Below are positions 13,526 through 23,894 of a stretch of 64,000 bases of DNA, piece after piece. The translations under genes and the position numbers were made by a program. Each line of letters starts with the position of its first letter. Positions within the stretch are counted from its first letter, which is position 1. Under the pieces are notes generated by a model. The model was not told where the DNA came from, searched no databases, and worked only from the letters and a program-made list of their open reading frames with translations. The stretch comes from Sipunculus nudus (taxonomy: Eukaryota > Annelida > Sipuncula > Golfingiida > Sipunculidae), in contig CM049309.1 in the NCBI GenBank assembly GCA_026874595.1, forward strand, positions 47,352,079 to 47,416,078. The letters run 5' to 3'.

Positions 13526-13764
13526 CTACTGCAAAGGGGGTTCCTGGGCGTAGGGACTGGAAATGGGTTCAAACTGAGGCACAGTCATCATCGGATGGCT
13601 TGGGGTACACAGAGACACCGGTGGTGTTGGCGTATATGCTACACGGTGGTAGGTGTGTACTGGTGGCGTGTACCAGTGACGCTGTGAACCATTCATGTCT
13701 GGTGAGGGCATCTGAACCAGCGGCGGTGGAGGAGGTGGGTTTCCAACATCAACTTGTAAGTTTT
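13526..13764 (-). CDS. Dmrt: DMRT last coding exon
   Basis: The acceptor is TTTACAG at 13765 and upward; the incoming single base plus AA completes a Glu codon. The 79 residues are rich in Pro, His, Tyr and Ser (six consecutive prolines, then [16 protein letters not shown] and [12 protein letters not shown]) and end in TAG at 13528-13526. No folded domain is apparent; such tails are common in DMRT proteins and evolve quickly. Its G+C content stands out from the AT-rich flanks. Confidence 0.8.
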
Positions 13765-15562
13765 CTGTAAATAACCATAAGTATTCATAAAAATAAAGTC
13801 CAATTTGAGTACTGATGGTACTCAGAGAAAATATCTTAATATGGTTACCTAAATTCTGGATGTCAACCAATATTGTTTCTCGGAATGTTTTTTTTCAACA
13901 AATATGTCTGGTAAAAACACCCCTAGCCATTCTGATATTGCCTCTCTAGATTTATTCACAAAATGATCAACATTCATGACATGCTGAATGTTAAGCTAGA
14001 GCCATCTTTCAAAGAAACATTAATGTGGCCTTATGCCACAGTTTCCCCATCATAATTCATGCTCCACAGATGGCCATATTGTCAAATGTTTGAAAACTTA
14101 TTGGTAAACAGTGCTAGCAAACCCTGTAAAACACTCAACCTGGGGTAATCTAACCTGGAATAACCTAAAATTTCAATAAAATCCACAAAACTGTTCTTTA
14201 GATGTCTTGCAGATACACACGCACAACCCTTTAGGCCAAAACAAAAAAAGGTTTGGTTCTCAGGAAATTTGTTTCAGAAATCAATGTGGGCTGGCGTTTT
14301 TTTTATTTTTAATTTTTCTTGTATGTTTCCATAAAAATGTCAAATGATATGGGAAAAGCATGATAATAACAAACTTATCTTGCTAAACAAGTAAAAGCAC
14401 TACATAACAAAGGAAAATTCATCAAAATTGTATGATTTTATCTTCTTGAAAGAAATGTCCTAGCAGCTGGAGCTCAAAAATATTGAAAATCAAAAGAAAA
14501 ATTTTTGATGCAAGAATTTAAATTTATGCTGGCAGTGCCTGAGAACTATACCTTTTATTTTTTTTTTGGCCTTACTTCACACAGGGTAATAATCAAATAA
14601 CATTACCATAAAAAAAGTCATTATTCATTGAGTAAGTGGAGAGTGGGTAAGTTTCACCCTCTGATTGCTCAATGTTTATCTATAAATTCACACTTTATCA
14701 AACTGGGTTGGTGAAGGCCATAATTGTAGGGAATATGGGTGCAAAATTTTCCTTTGAATTTCAAACCATCCTCTCTAAGAGGCATTATACAAAGCAGGTA
14801 TAAGTATTTAATTATTGATCAGTAAACTGCTGGTGTTGGTGCATGAATTAAAAAAAAATATAAAGATTTGCATGATAGGGGTTTATCGTTTGGGAAGAAA
14901 ATACTAATTTTAGTCCTGCAGTCCTAAGTTTACCAGCTGTATGCAATGATACTGTCATCAGAGTATGTATTACTAATGCATGGAAACCCACTGTCCAGCT
15001 TCCTTCATGACTCACTGATAAATCCTTTTGGTCAAATTAAAATGCCCACCAAGTATTATTCTTTTGGTTTCATATTTCACGTTTCTTTACTCACTATTCA
15101 ACTTCACGTTTCTTTACTCAATATTCAACTGAATATTTTTTTCTTTTGAGAAATGGTAAAGATTTGTTCTCTTATAAAACTGGCACATACAAATCAGGCA
15201 CCAACAGACCTTTCATTAAGGTATCCAAAAACCAAATTTTACTGAAAACATTATGTACTGAATAAAAATGATTCTTTGGCAATACTGTACATTGTTGTCT
15301 CTAAAGTCACAATTTCTAATTATTGATTGTGGTGGTTTAATGGATAGGGCACTTGAGTTGTGATCGCAAGGTTGTGGGTTCATGTTCCAATCTTACTGCT
15401 ATTTGGGCTAAGACTCCTAGCCAAAATCTTTACCACAAAGGTGCAATCTCTCTTCCAAGGAGAGAATGGGTACTGGTCACTTCTAGCACCTGATACGGCT
15501 GCTTGGGGTTACAAGTATGCTCCCAAGGGAGCTGAGTATATATGTATATATATTCCAGTATT

Positions 15563-15622
<60 letters not shown>

Positions 15623-16781
15623 TCAATGATTTTGTATAACATTGCAAGATTGCAACAAAAAGTATGAACAAAAGAATTAAAAGGAATCTTGCCTGAAAAA
15701 AGTATTTACTTTTAAAAAGGTATCGTGTGGCAGCACTGAAAGATCTCTGCCAACCCTGAAGCTTGTACCAATGACTAAATTATTCAAAAGTGCCAATAAA
15801 TGAAATAATTTTACCTCTATTTTCCAGAAGCCTAGCGACACATTGTTGCAGGTCTCCATGACATTGCTGGAGCAATGTGTTAAGAATGGAAGCGTTCTCC
15901 AATGGGAACATCCTAATCAATTTCTGAAGTGGTGTCAACTCCCCTAAGAGGTTTCCTAACAAAAATAAATTGGCTGCTTAGGGTCGTTTATATCAGTATC
16001 CATGTGTCATTTAACCTAATCTTATGAATCACTTTAAAAACATCATTCCATGGGTGTGATCTTTCAGCAAAAAAATTCAATGTGAAGAGGTAGAGAACAC
16101 CTGGGTTGGCCATATGCTGGAAAAATGTGATTTGTCCATTCTGATGGTAAGCTTCATGTTAGTGGTATTTGTTCTTGAAACTGTCTATGTACCAGCTTCC
16201 ATTTATAGGTCATTTCCAAAATATTTTGTCTATATAATACAAATATTACATTTTAATACAAAATAACTTTTCTATAAGACAGATTTCTGTACAACAGACA
16301 CAGACAAATAGTAGAGGGTGGTGCAATCAATACTCTAAGCTTATTACTATAATTTATATACTAATGTATAGATAAATAAAACTGCTGTTCCATTATATAC
16401 AATACAAAGTCAAGATGAATCATGATCTCCTTTTGTCATTTTTGTATTGTATAATAATAGTTTTCTCTCTCTCTCTCTCTCTCTCCCAACTGCATATGTG
16501 AAAGATTACTAACCAGTGCTGCTATTTAGGCTGATAACATCCTCTGTAAGTGGGACAATGAACTGTTCATCCTGTATCATACGACGACGCTGACGAGTCT
16601 GCTCCCTCATCACTCGCCTGCGCTCATCTGTCAGCGTGCATGCTTTGCATTTGCAGTCAGCCCACTGGCAAAACCGTTTGTGGTTCTTCTTCAGTGAGAG
16701 TACTCCGTGGTTTCGGCAGTTTGCACATTTTGGTGTTCTGCTTTTTGCCAGGTGATCTGACTTAGACTCAGGATTCACCAA
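13526..16781 (-). CDS. Dmrt: DMRT-family transcription factor with DM and DMA domains
   Basis: Three minus-strand exons join in frame: 16781-16514 (DM domain), 15955-15815 (DMA domain) and 13764-13526 (proline-rich tail ending in TAG). Both internal introns are phase 1 with GT-AG ends. The DM domain keeps the whole zinc-binding set, from CANCRNHG through HKRFC to DCKCKAC. It departs from the family in the loop (LKKNHK for the usual LKGHK) and in the recognition helix ([14 protein letters not shown] for RQRVMAAQVALRRQ). The second exon matches the DMA fold ([20 protein letters not shown]...ARLLEN), typical of Dmrt3/4/5-type proteins. DMRT proteins are nuclear DNA-binding regulators of sexual and neural differentiation. 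The divergence recalls the fast-evolving molluscan Dmrt1-like genes, but orthology cannot be assigned here. The start codon is not in these exons unless translation begins without splicing upstream of 16781. Confidence 0.87.
14234..14572. mobile_element. TA-flanked MITE, copy 3, in a DMRT intron
   Basis: The terminal inverted repeats GGCCAAAA..AGGTTTGGTTCTCAGG and CCTGAGAACTATACCTTTTA..GGCCT match the other three copies, with TA on each side. It lies in the intron between the DMA exon and the last exon. It has no coding capacity. Confidence 0.88.
15325..15618 (+). mobile_element. tRNA-derived SINE ending in (TA)n
   Basis: An A-box-like TGGTTTAATGG lies at 15333-15343 and a B-box-like GGTTCATGTTCC at 15377-15388. 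A tRNA-unrelated body of about 150 bp follows, and then a (TA)n tail at about 15565-15618. Box order and spacing fit a polymerase III SINE head. It sits in the same DMRT intron as MITE copy 3, in antisense to the gene. The B box has one extra base, so the copy is probably not transcribed. Confidence 0.7.
15815..15955 (-). CDS. Dmrt: DMRT internal exon encoding the DMA domain
   Basis: The acceptor TTTTTGTTAG ends at 15956 and the donor GTAAAA begins at 15814; both junctions are phase 1. The 47 residues include [14 protein letters not shown] followed by [18 protein letters not shown] and ARLLEN. This is the CUE-like DMA helical motif, thought to bind ubiquitin or mediate protein contacts in Dmrt3/4/5 relatives. 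Finding it in the correct order, strand and phase after a DM exon is strong support for the gene model. Confidence 0.83.
16464..16485. repeat. (CT)n microsatellite
   Basis: Eleven CT dinucleotides lie just inside the intron after the DM exon donor (on the minus strand a GA tract about 30 bp downstream of the donor). Confidence 0.9.
16514..16781 (-). CDS. Dmrt: DMRT exon encoding the DM zinc-finger domain
   Basis: The acceptor is TTTCATTGCAG just upstream of 16781 and the donor is GTTAGT at 16513, phase 1. The exon starts [14 protein letters not shown] and then enters the DM domain ([13 protein letters not shown] onwards). All Cys and His positions of the intertwined CCHC and HCCC zinc sites are present. 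The basic C-terminal recognition helix is unusually arginine-rich. An in-frame Met exists upstream of the acceptor (near 16856), so an unspliced start is a weaker alternative to an upstream exon. Confidence 0.88.
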
Positions 16782-16906
16782 CTGCAATGAAATTTCATCA
16801 CTTAAATACATCATAAAACTAGAAATTTGCATTGAGAGAGTGAAGACCTCCACCAAAGCAGCTTATTACCCCCATATGGTATTGAAATTCAGCATTTTTC
16901 CTTTAA

Positions 16907-18545
16907 ACAAATGGCCAATGGGACATGACGCTCAGCTGTTCAATTCAAGGAACCTTGAACAACAGGTCAAAACTAGATATTTCTTGGCACCTGCGTGCCA
17001 TAGTATCCCCTAACAATTAAACCCCCCCTCCACCCAGCCGATGATAAGATGCATCTAACCTGTAAGTTTGGTGACTGTACCAACATTTTTTTTTTTGAGT
17101 TATTGCCGTGATTTCATTTTAACATTATTGCTGCTGTGACCTTGAAAAAATTTGTATCAAGGTCATCCATATTCAAATTTGACCTAGCAGTTGATAAGAT
17201 GCATCAAACTTGTGGGTTTGGTGACTGTATCTCAAATTCTTACAAAGTTATTCCATTTAAACATCACTTTAGCAAGAAAACAACATAAGGTGGCACCACC
17301 TGAATTCTGCAGAAAACAATGCTTTCAAAGATCTTATGTCAATTTGATTTTTGGACCAATCCATGCATCCCTTACTGAGATATTAAACTTAACATCATTT
17401 CAGCGTAATCGCTGCTGTGACCTTGAAAAAATGCATCAAGGTCATCCATATTCGAACTTGGCCCAGCCCTTGATAAGATGCATCTAAACTGTAGGTTTGG
17501 TGACTGTACCACAAATTTTTTTTTTTGAGTTATTGCCCTAATATCATTTTAGCATAATCGCTGCTGTGACCTTGAAAAAATGCATCAAGGTCATCTATGT
17601 CCGAACTTGACCTAGTCGTTGATAAGATGCATCAAACCTCTGGGTTTGGTGACTGCACCTAAAATTCTTACAAAGTAATTGCGTTAACATCATTTTAACA
17701 AGAAAACAACACAAGGTGGCGCCACCAGTCTTCTGCAAAAGACAAAGTTATCCAAGATCTTCAGTCAATTTGATTTTTGGATCATTCCACGCATCCCTTA
17801 CTGAGATATTAAAGATTTTGTGTGAATTTCACCAAATATGTGAATATTCAAGGTCAAGGCCACTCTCATAGGAAAGGTCATGACCCCAATTTAAATAAAA
17901 ACTTCATCCCATAACCCATGTCTATGTATATATGCATAATATGAAAGAAATCTGTCCATTAGTTTTTGCACTTATAATGCTCACAGTACTGTAAAGTGGC
18001 AATGATGGGGTATTAAATGGCACAAAAACAACTAAAAGAATAACAGGTGGCGCTACCAGTTTCCGGTACATGACAACACTATCCAAGATCTGTGGTCAAG
18101 TTGATTTTTGGACAAATCCATGCATCCCTTATCGAGATATTAATGATTTTGGGTGATTTTACCATATATGGCAATATTCAAGGTCAAGGCCACTCTCATA
18201 GGAAAGGTCATGACCCCAATTTATATAAACATCATCCCATAACCCATTGTCTATGTATATGCATAATATAAAAGTAATCTGTCCATTAGTTTTTAACTTA
18301 TAATGCTAACAGTAATGTCAAGTGGCAATTTTGGGGGTATTAAAAGGCATGAAAGCAAGTAAAGAATAATAGATGGCGCCACCAGTTTCTGGAACATGAC
18401 AACCCTATCCATGATCTTCGATCAACTTGATTTTGGGATCAATCCATGCAAGATTTCTTGAGATATTTAAGAATTTGTAAGATTTCAAAATTGGACATAT
18501 TCAAGGTCAAGGACACTCTCCTAGTAAAGGTTATGACCTCATTTT
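16907..18545 (-). repeat. degenerate Helentron-like element: 3' end and tandem core
   Basis: At 16907-16938 the minus strand reads CAGCTGAGCGTCATG, then a decayed GC hairpin, then TTTGTT, matching the 3' ends at 50791-50825 and 61442-61473. To its right are diverged tandem units. The phrase GATAAGATGCATC recurs near 17041, 17194, 17472 and 17622. A roughly 325-bp unit with 'ggtcaaggccactctcata' recurs near 17850, 18180 and 18495. GTGGCGCCACC-type palindromes occur near 17289, 17715, 18050 and 18373. There is no coding capacity. Confidence 0.6.
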
Positions 18546-18547
18546 AA

Positions 18548-18811
18548 CCCTTTACTGTTTACAAGCCACTAAAGAGCACTCTAAATGGGCAACTAGAATG
18601 CCATGATATGTATAGATTCTTTCAGGACAAAATATTGCATATTATTTCTAAGTTTCAATGATTTTCAATAATCTTTAGCAAACCCTCTTACTGGGAACTG
18701 TTGAAAATTTGATAAAGATACAAAAATGCTTGAAAAGATATGGCTGTTAGTATAAATATAAATAGTGTCAGAATTTGTCGGAAATCTAAAATAAATGTAA
18801 ACAGTAAAGGG
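18548..18811. mobile_element. piggyBac-type MITE, 264 bp
   Basis: Perfect 15-bp terminal inverted repeats, CCCTTTACTGTTTAC at 18548-18562 and GTAAACAGTAAAGGG at 18797-18811, are flanked on both sides by TTAA (18544-18547 and 18812-18815). CCC..GGG ends with a TTAA target duplication are diagnostic of the piggyBac superfamily. It interrupts a repeat whose uninterrupted relatives near 17890 and 18220 show the empty site. The interior has no transposase. Confidence 0.9.
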
Positions 18812-19030
18812 TTAATAGGCTTCCTCCTCTCACCCATATCTAAACATATACCAAGTTTGGTAAAGATCCGTGAAATATTTTTCGAGTTATCGTGCCAACA
18901 AGATATATATGCGGCAGAGGCGGCGGGACCGGCATGAAAACATAGGATCCGGCCCCGACTTTGTCTTGAGTGCTCAAAATCATGCATTTTGCCAATAATC
19001 CTTAGACATATGATAGGTTACAGTGACCTA

Positions 19031-19333
19031 AGGCCAAGAAAAGAGTATGGTTCTCAGGAACTTTTTTTCAGTAATCAGTGCTGATGGGTGATATTTATTT
19101 TTTACCTTTTTTGTATGTTTTGATAAAAATGTCATATGATCAGGGGAAAGCATGAAAATAACAGAATTTGTTTGCTAAACATGTAAAACCACTACATGAC
19201 AAAGGAAATCTGATCAAAATTGTAATTTTTTATCTTGTGAAAGATAGAAATTGAAATAAAAGTTTTTGATGTGGGGGTTAAAATTCAGACATTGGTCGTG
19301 CCTGAGAAACAGACCTTTTATTTTTTTTGGCCT
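19031..19333. mobile_element. TA-flanked MITE, copy 4
   Basis: The element begins AGGCCAAGAAAAGAGTATGG and ends in the right terminal repeat and GGCCT. TA lies on each side (19029-19030 and 19334-19335). It is 303 bp with internal phrases shared with copies 2 and 3 ('gtcatatgat', 'gggaaagcatgataata'). Confidence 0.88.
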
Positions 19334-19439
19334 TAAATTTATCTTTGCTTTTCAAGATTTAACTAAGAACTCAATGTATGCTAAGTTAGAAGTTTCATCA
19401 TTAAACTGCTTTTGTCCCTATCTGACTAAAAGTGCTTAA

Positions 19440-19570
19440 ATCATGTTCTTTCATATATCTTGCAGAATACAGGTCACCATGACCTTATTTCAGGTTTCCA
19501 CAGAGATTCACCCAGGGCGTCCCTAAATGTAATGTTAGAGGATTCTAAGGCTAGCAGATACAATTTGTGC
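19440..19570 (+). repeat. single unit of the AGGTCA-palindrome repeat
   Basis: A unit of the family seen in tandem at 62.44-63.66 kb, beginning with AGGTCACCATGACCT at 19471-19485. It continues with 'atttcaggtttcca', 'agattc', 'gtccct' and 'gaggattctaaggc'. About 400 bp to the right (to about 19980) is locally GC-richer with no recognised gene. Confidence 0.7.
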
Positions 19571-20339
19571 CCATCCGACTCAATCGGCCTCGAAGTCCTG
19601 TTGTCGGCCTGTAGTTACGCTCTTTACACAGTGCTTTACCTATAGGCCTACTACCTATATTGTAAGCGCTGCTTGTCATGACCTCACATCCTGAATGGCT
19701 ACACCAGAGGGGAGCACTGTATTTTAAGTCCAATCAGATGAGACCTTGTGCTGGAAGACATAGCCAAGCCAGGAATACACGGAGCACGTGTTGTTCATTC
19801 CATTTTGAGTGACAGCTCATCGCCCGGGTAACGTTCTGAACAGACCACAGGCTCAGAGAGAATGGCCCCCGATATGGTTTGCTTAGGGCCTTAAAATAGG
19901 GCTCATTGGATGCCCGGCCTGTGAGCTGTAATTCAAACTAAATGTAACAACAAAGGCTGCATGCACACCTTGCTGGCCGGTTTCAGTTCTGCAGACAACA
20001 CATACATAGCTACCCTAACACAGTCAAAATGTCATAATCGTTTCAGTCGATGATGCGGGAATGCAGAGGGAGCAATTAAAATTCTACCATTAACTGTCAT
20101 CAAGCAGGGCTTGTAGCACAGCTATTGGCGGAGCCAGGATGCCTATTGAGTGATTGTTTATTGGCATCAGGTTGGCTGTTTGTAACATGTATCATACGCA
20201 CGTTTTTTTTTTTTTTCAGCAGACAACGAACCACCATCTGGTGTCTAAATGTATCATAAACGGTCAAAGCAGGCAGCGTGAAAATCAGTTGCTTCTTTAG
20301 AAGCGCAAGATTTCTGCTGCCTCGCAAGCGTTGCCTGTA

Positions 20340-20897
20340 GTTTGCCAAAATATAGGTCACTATGACCTAATTTCAGGTTTCAAGGATACTGACCAAGGAC
20401 CTCCCCAGATGTACAGTTAGAAGTTTCTAGGGCCAAATGCTTACGGTTTGTGCCCTGTTAACAAATGGACTGCTTCATTTGAGGGTTTCAAAAATAGAGA
20501 AAAAAAAAATAGGTAAATATAAGAAAAAAATACAGGTGGAACCACCAGTCTTCAGGTAATGATAAAACACTCCATGATCAATATGTATGGTAATAATCAT
20601 GGCAATCAATGCATTAGTTATTCAAATACTTGAGCTTTTGTATCAAATTTTTCATTATTCTGGGGGGTACTTCAGAGCCCCATAGCTCAGAGGATATAGG
20701 TCACAGTGACCAAATTTCTTGTTTCCACTTATATTTTTATGGGCCCCAATCGGTGTACAGTTAGAAGTTTCTAGGTCCAGCAGTTACGATGTGTGCCCTG
20801 CTAACAAAGGAACAGCCTGACTGTAAGTCGGACAGACGAAAGGAGGACAAAGAGGGATCACAATAGCTCAGATGACTTTCAGTCAGCTCAGCTAAAA
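20340..20897 (-). mobile_element. Helentron-like element, 5' end at 20897 (minus)
   Basis: The minus strand starts near 20897 with TTTTTAGCTGAGCTGACTGA and continues AAGTCATCTGAGCTATTGTG, forming a TAGCTCAG/CTGAGCTA hairpin block. This is the same 5' terminus as at 61095 and 63702. The body carries AGGTCACTATGACCT (20354-20368), GGTCACAGTGACC (20699-20711) and a GGTGGAACCACC relic. No open frame of value is present. Confidence 0.65.
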
Positions 20898-21599
20898 ATT
20901 CCTGGTTTCAGTTGATGATCCAGGTCATCCCAAAAGTTAATCAATTGTTCCTTGTATCATTGCCGAGCTATCCTGATATTGAAAATGTTATCAAAATCTG
21001 ACAATAACTTTTTGAGTAATCTTTCTAACAGACAAACCAACACTGGCAAAAACATAACCCCTAGCCCTTGGTGGAGGTAAAAGCATGAACAAAGTACTAT
21101 GGCACAATTTACATACATTTGACATACAATGTTATATCACCTGAACACCTGTACTACCCCCTCTCTACAGAGTTTGCTCATTAAAGGAATGTCATTTTTT
21201 CATAAAGTAAATGCAGTCCAGCTAAAAAATATGAGTCATTAACAACACTACCACCGCAAATGTGCATAATACGCCAATCTTATGTCCTGTGACCTCATGT
21301 GACGTCAACCTCATTAATATGCATGAAATCTGTTGAGAAATTTCACTAAGGTGAGATACTCTACTGGTAAACATGTATATATAAGTGTCATGAAAATTCT
21401 TAGGATATTTGTTAAGTCACCATGGTGACTGCAAAGTGCGGTGACCTCTGACCTCATTACATATGCATGGATTTTGCTGGAAATTGAACTTAGGCCATAT
21501 ATTTTACTGATTAACATTTATGATGAGTTTTATCAAAATTCTTCATAGTCTTTGTAAGTTATCGCGGCGACACATCAAAGTAGTCTTGTGACAAGTGAC

Positions 21600-22168
21600 C
21601 TTATTAAATATGCATGGATTTTGCTCTGAGCCCCATAGCTTGAAGAATATGGGTAACAGAGACCTAATTCCTGGTTTCCATGGAGAATTTTCATGTACCT
21701 CTTTGGATGTAAAGTGAGAAGATTCTATGTCTAGTTGTTACAATTTGAGCCCTGTTAACAGATGACCACATCTTTTAAGGTCTCAAAAATAGATAATCGA
21801 AAAAAATACAGGTGGCGCCACCAGTCTGCAGAAACTGATAAAACACTCCATGATTAATATCCATGCAAAGAATCATAGTGATCAATGCATTAATTGTTCA
21901 GATACTTGAGCTTTTGTATCAAATTTTTCATTATTATGGGGGGTGCTTCGGAGCCCCATAGCTTGAAGAATATGGGTAACAGAGACCTATTTCCAGGTTT
22001 CCAAGGAGATTTTTCATGGACCTCTCTGGATGTAAAGTTAGAAAATTCCAGGTCCAGTGGTTACGATTTGTGCCTTGTAAACGGACAGACGGCTGGATGG
22101 CCAGACGGCCGACGGACAAAGAGTGATTGCTATAGCTCAGATGACTGTAAGTCATCTGAGCTAAAAAT
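21600..22168 (-). mobile_element. Helentron-like element, second 5' end at 22168 (minus)
   Basis: The hairpin block TAGCTCAGATGACTGTAAGT..CATCTGAGCTAAAA lies at 22132-22166, preceded by the 'gacggacaaagagtgattgctat' tract seen in the other family members. The body contains AGGTGGCGCCACC near 21813 and two units of the 'ggtaacagagacctaattc' repeat near 21650 and 21975. The two adjacent minus-strand 5' ends (20897 and 22168) suggest a nested or tandem insertion. Confidence 0.62.
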
Positions 22169-22169
22169 G

Positions 22170-23885
22170 AATTTTGTATGAACTCTCAATTTAGCTGTTC
22201 TGGCAGATGTGGGTAAGCTATCATTGTTGATCTAAGTAATTACTGTTTTTCTAACTCACAGAGCAATGTACAATGGGAAATCAATAGTCCTGGCTGTAAA
22301 TCCCTAAACCAGAACACAGAAACAGTACTGAGATATCTAGACTTAATTTTTTAAGAACATTTATAATGCATTAAAAGGTTAAATCTATATTTTAAGTTAC
22401 CACCTCAAAAAGCTATGATTATTCTGAAGAACTGCAGATTTTTATTTAGACCTTTATACCCAGGTCTGTTTTATCAGATATTCTTTATCTTGGAGAAACC
22501 CTGGTTGCAATCTGCAGATGTAACTGTCTGAGAAACAGAGGTGAACCAAGTGATGAAAACCTAACCCTGACATCAAGGACATTGGTACCATTTTACAGAT
22601 TTAAAAATTAAGACTATTAATAAAAAAGATGAGTTTGTCATATTGCTTACTATACATAAAGGGGACTCAATCCAATATGTTATGTGTATTAAATAATCTT
22701 TTGAATTTTAATAAAACTGCAATGAAAAATCCTTTATAAAGGTTTTGTACCTTTTGTTTGTCTGCTTTTTTTTATAACATGTTGAGGGAGTTGCCGGTCG
22801 TTTATATGGCCACGGCACCAAGCAAATGGGTAAATGTACTAAAATAATCACTTCCACTGAACAGTTTCTGAATCTTGGGCTTGTGCTTACACATGGTATT
22901 TATCTGACCAAGCTACACCCTTATATTTACTGTTACAAATGAAATAAAATTGATAAATTTTTTTAAATTTTTGCAGGAAGCACAGCCCAAGGCCCACTGT
23001 GGCCAGAAATTGACAGGATAATCTGCTTTTTCACAAAATGTATGTCTCAGTAAAAAAATATGCAGGCCTTGTACCTCCACATGCTAAAATATGCAACCCC
23101 TGCAGGCTTATAAGAGTTTCAAACTGGTTCCAATTTTAGCCATCAGATGTCACCTGTGAATGTTCCTCACCACTGTTCTTCCATAAAACAATTCAAGAAA
23201 ATTAAGAAAGGAGCACAGACAAACCGAAAGGCCCTGTGAATGTCATTTTAGTCACAAGTTCACAACCATAATAATTAAATAATATATGAAAATATTCTCC
23301 CAAAAATTCTTCTTCCTTCAAATAACTATTTGACAAGTCGAAACTGGAGTATCTGAGGTGAAATATACCATACACAGTTTTAATATTGTGCATGTAAAGA
23401 AATCAGTTATGGCAACTACATCACATAACAGGTGTTTAATCAGAGCCTTATCTGATATAAAAAATGGCAAATGACATCAACGGGAAATAAGTTTCACTTG
23501 CAAGTTACATCAATACATGTGTCATGTGCACATTCTTTCATTCCCATAATGCACTACGCACCTGAACAAGACGCCTTGCTTCAGCTAGAAATTATTTGAT
23601 ATTGTTGAAAAGATCCAAGATTCTGATAAGGTAAAGTATTTAATGATGTCTATAAACACTGAAAATTTATTTTGTTTAATTAAATGTACAACTATGCGAA
23701 AACTACCAGCAACTTACTCCACAGACTGTGGCGCAAGAAATGCGTGGCAACCGAACTACTTGAATGAAACTGTGCAAGCAATGTTGACTGCATTTTATCA
23801 ATGTGTATGACATAGTTTTATCTACTGTTTTAAACACAGTAGACACAGTTAAACAAAGTGTAAACAAGTGCTGCCGTGTCACGCC
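22170..23885. other. no gene recognised
   Basis: AT-rich interval with scattered unsupported open frames. If the tentative first DMRT exon at 23889-23894 is real, this is part of that gene's first intron. Confidence 0.45.
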
Positions 23886-23888
23886 TAC

Positions 23889-23894
23889 CTCCAT
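23889..23894 (-). CDS. Dmrt: tentative first coding exon of the DMRT gene (ATG GAG)
   Basis: On the minus strand GCCAGT precedes ATGGAG, followed at 23888 by GTAGGC, a usable donor. The junction is phase 0, exactly what the acceptor at 16781 needs. Splicing would give a protein starting M-E-L-V-N-P-E and a total of 217 residues. Two-codon exons are short but known. The match rests only on phase, donor and start context, so chance is a real alternative. Confidence 0.22.
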
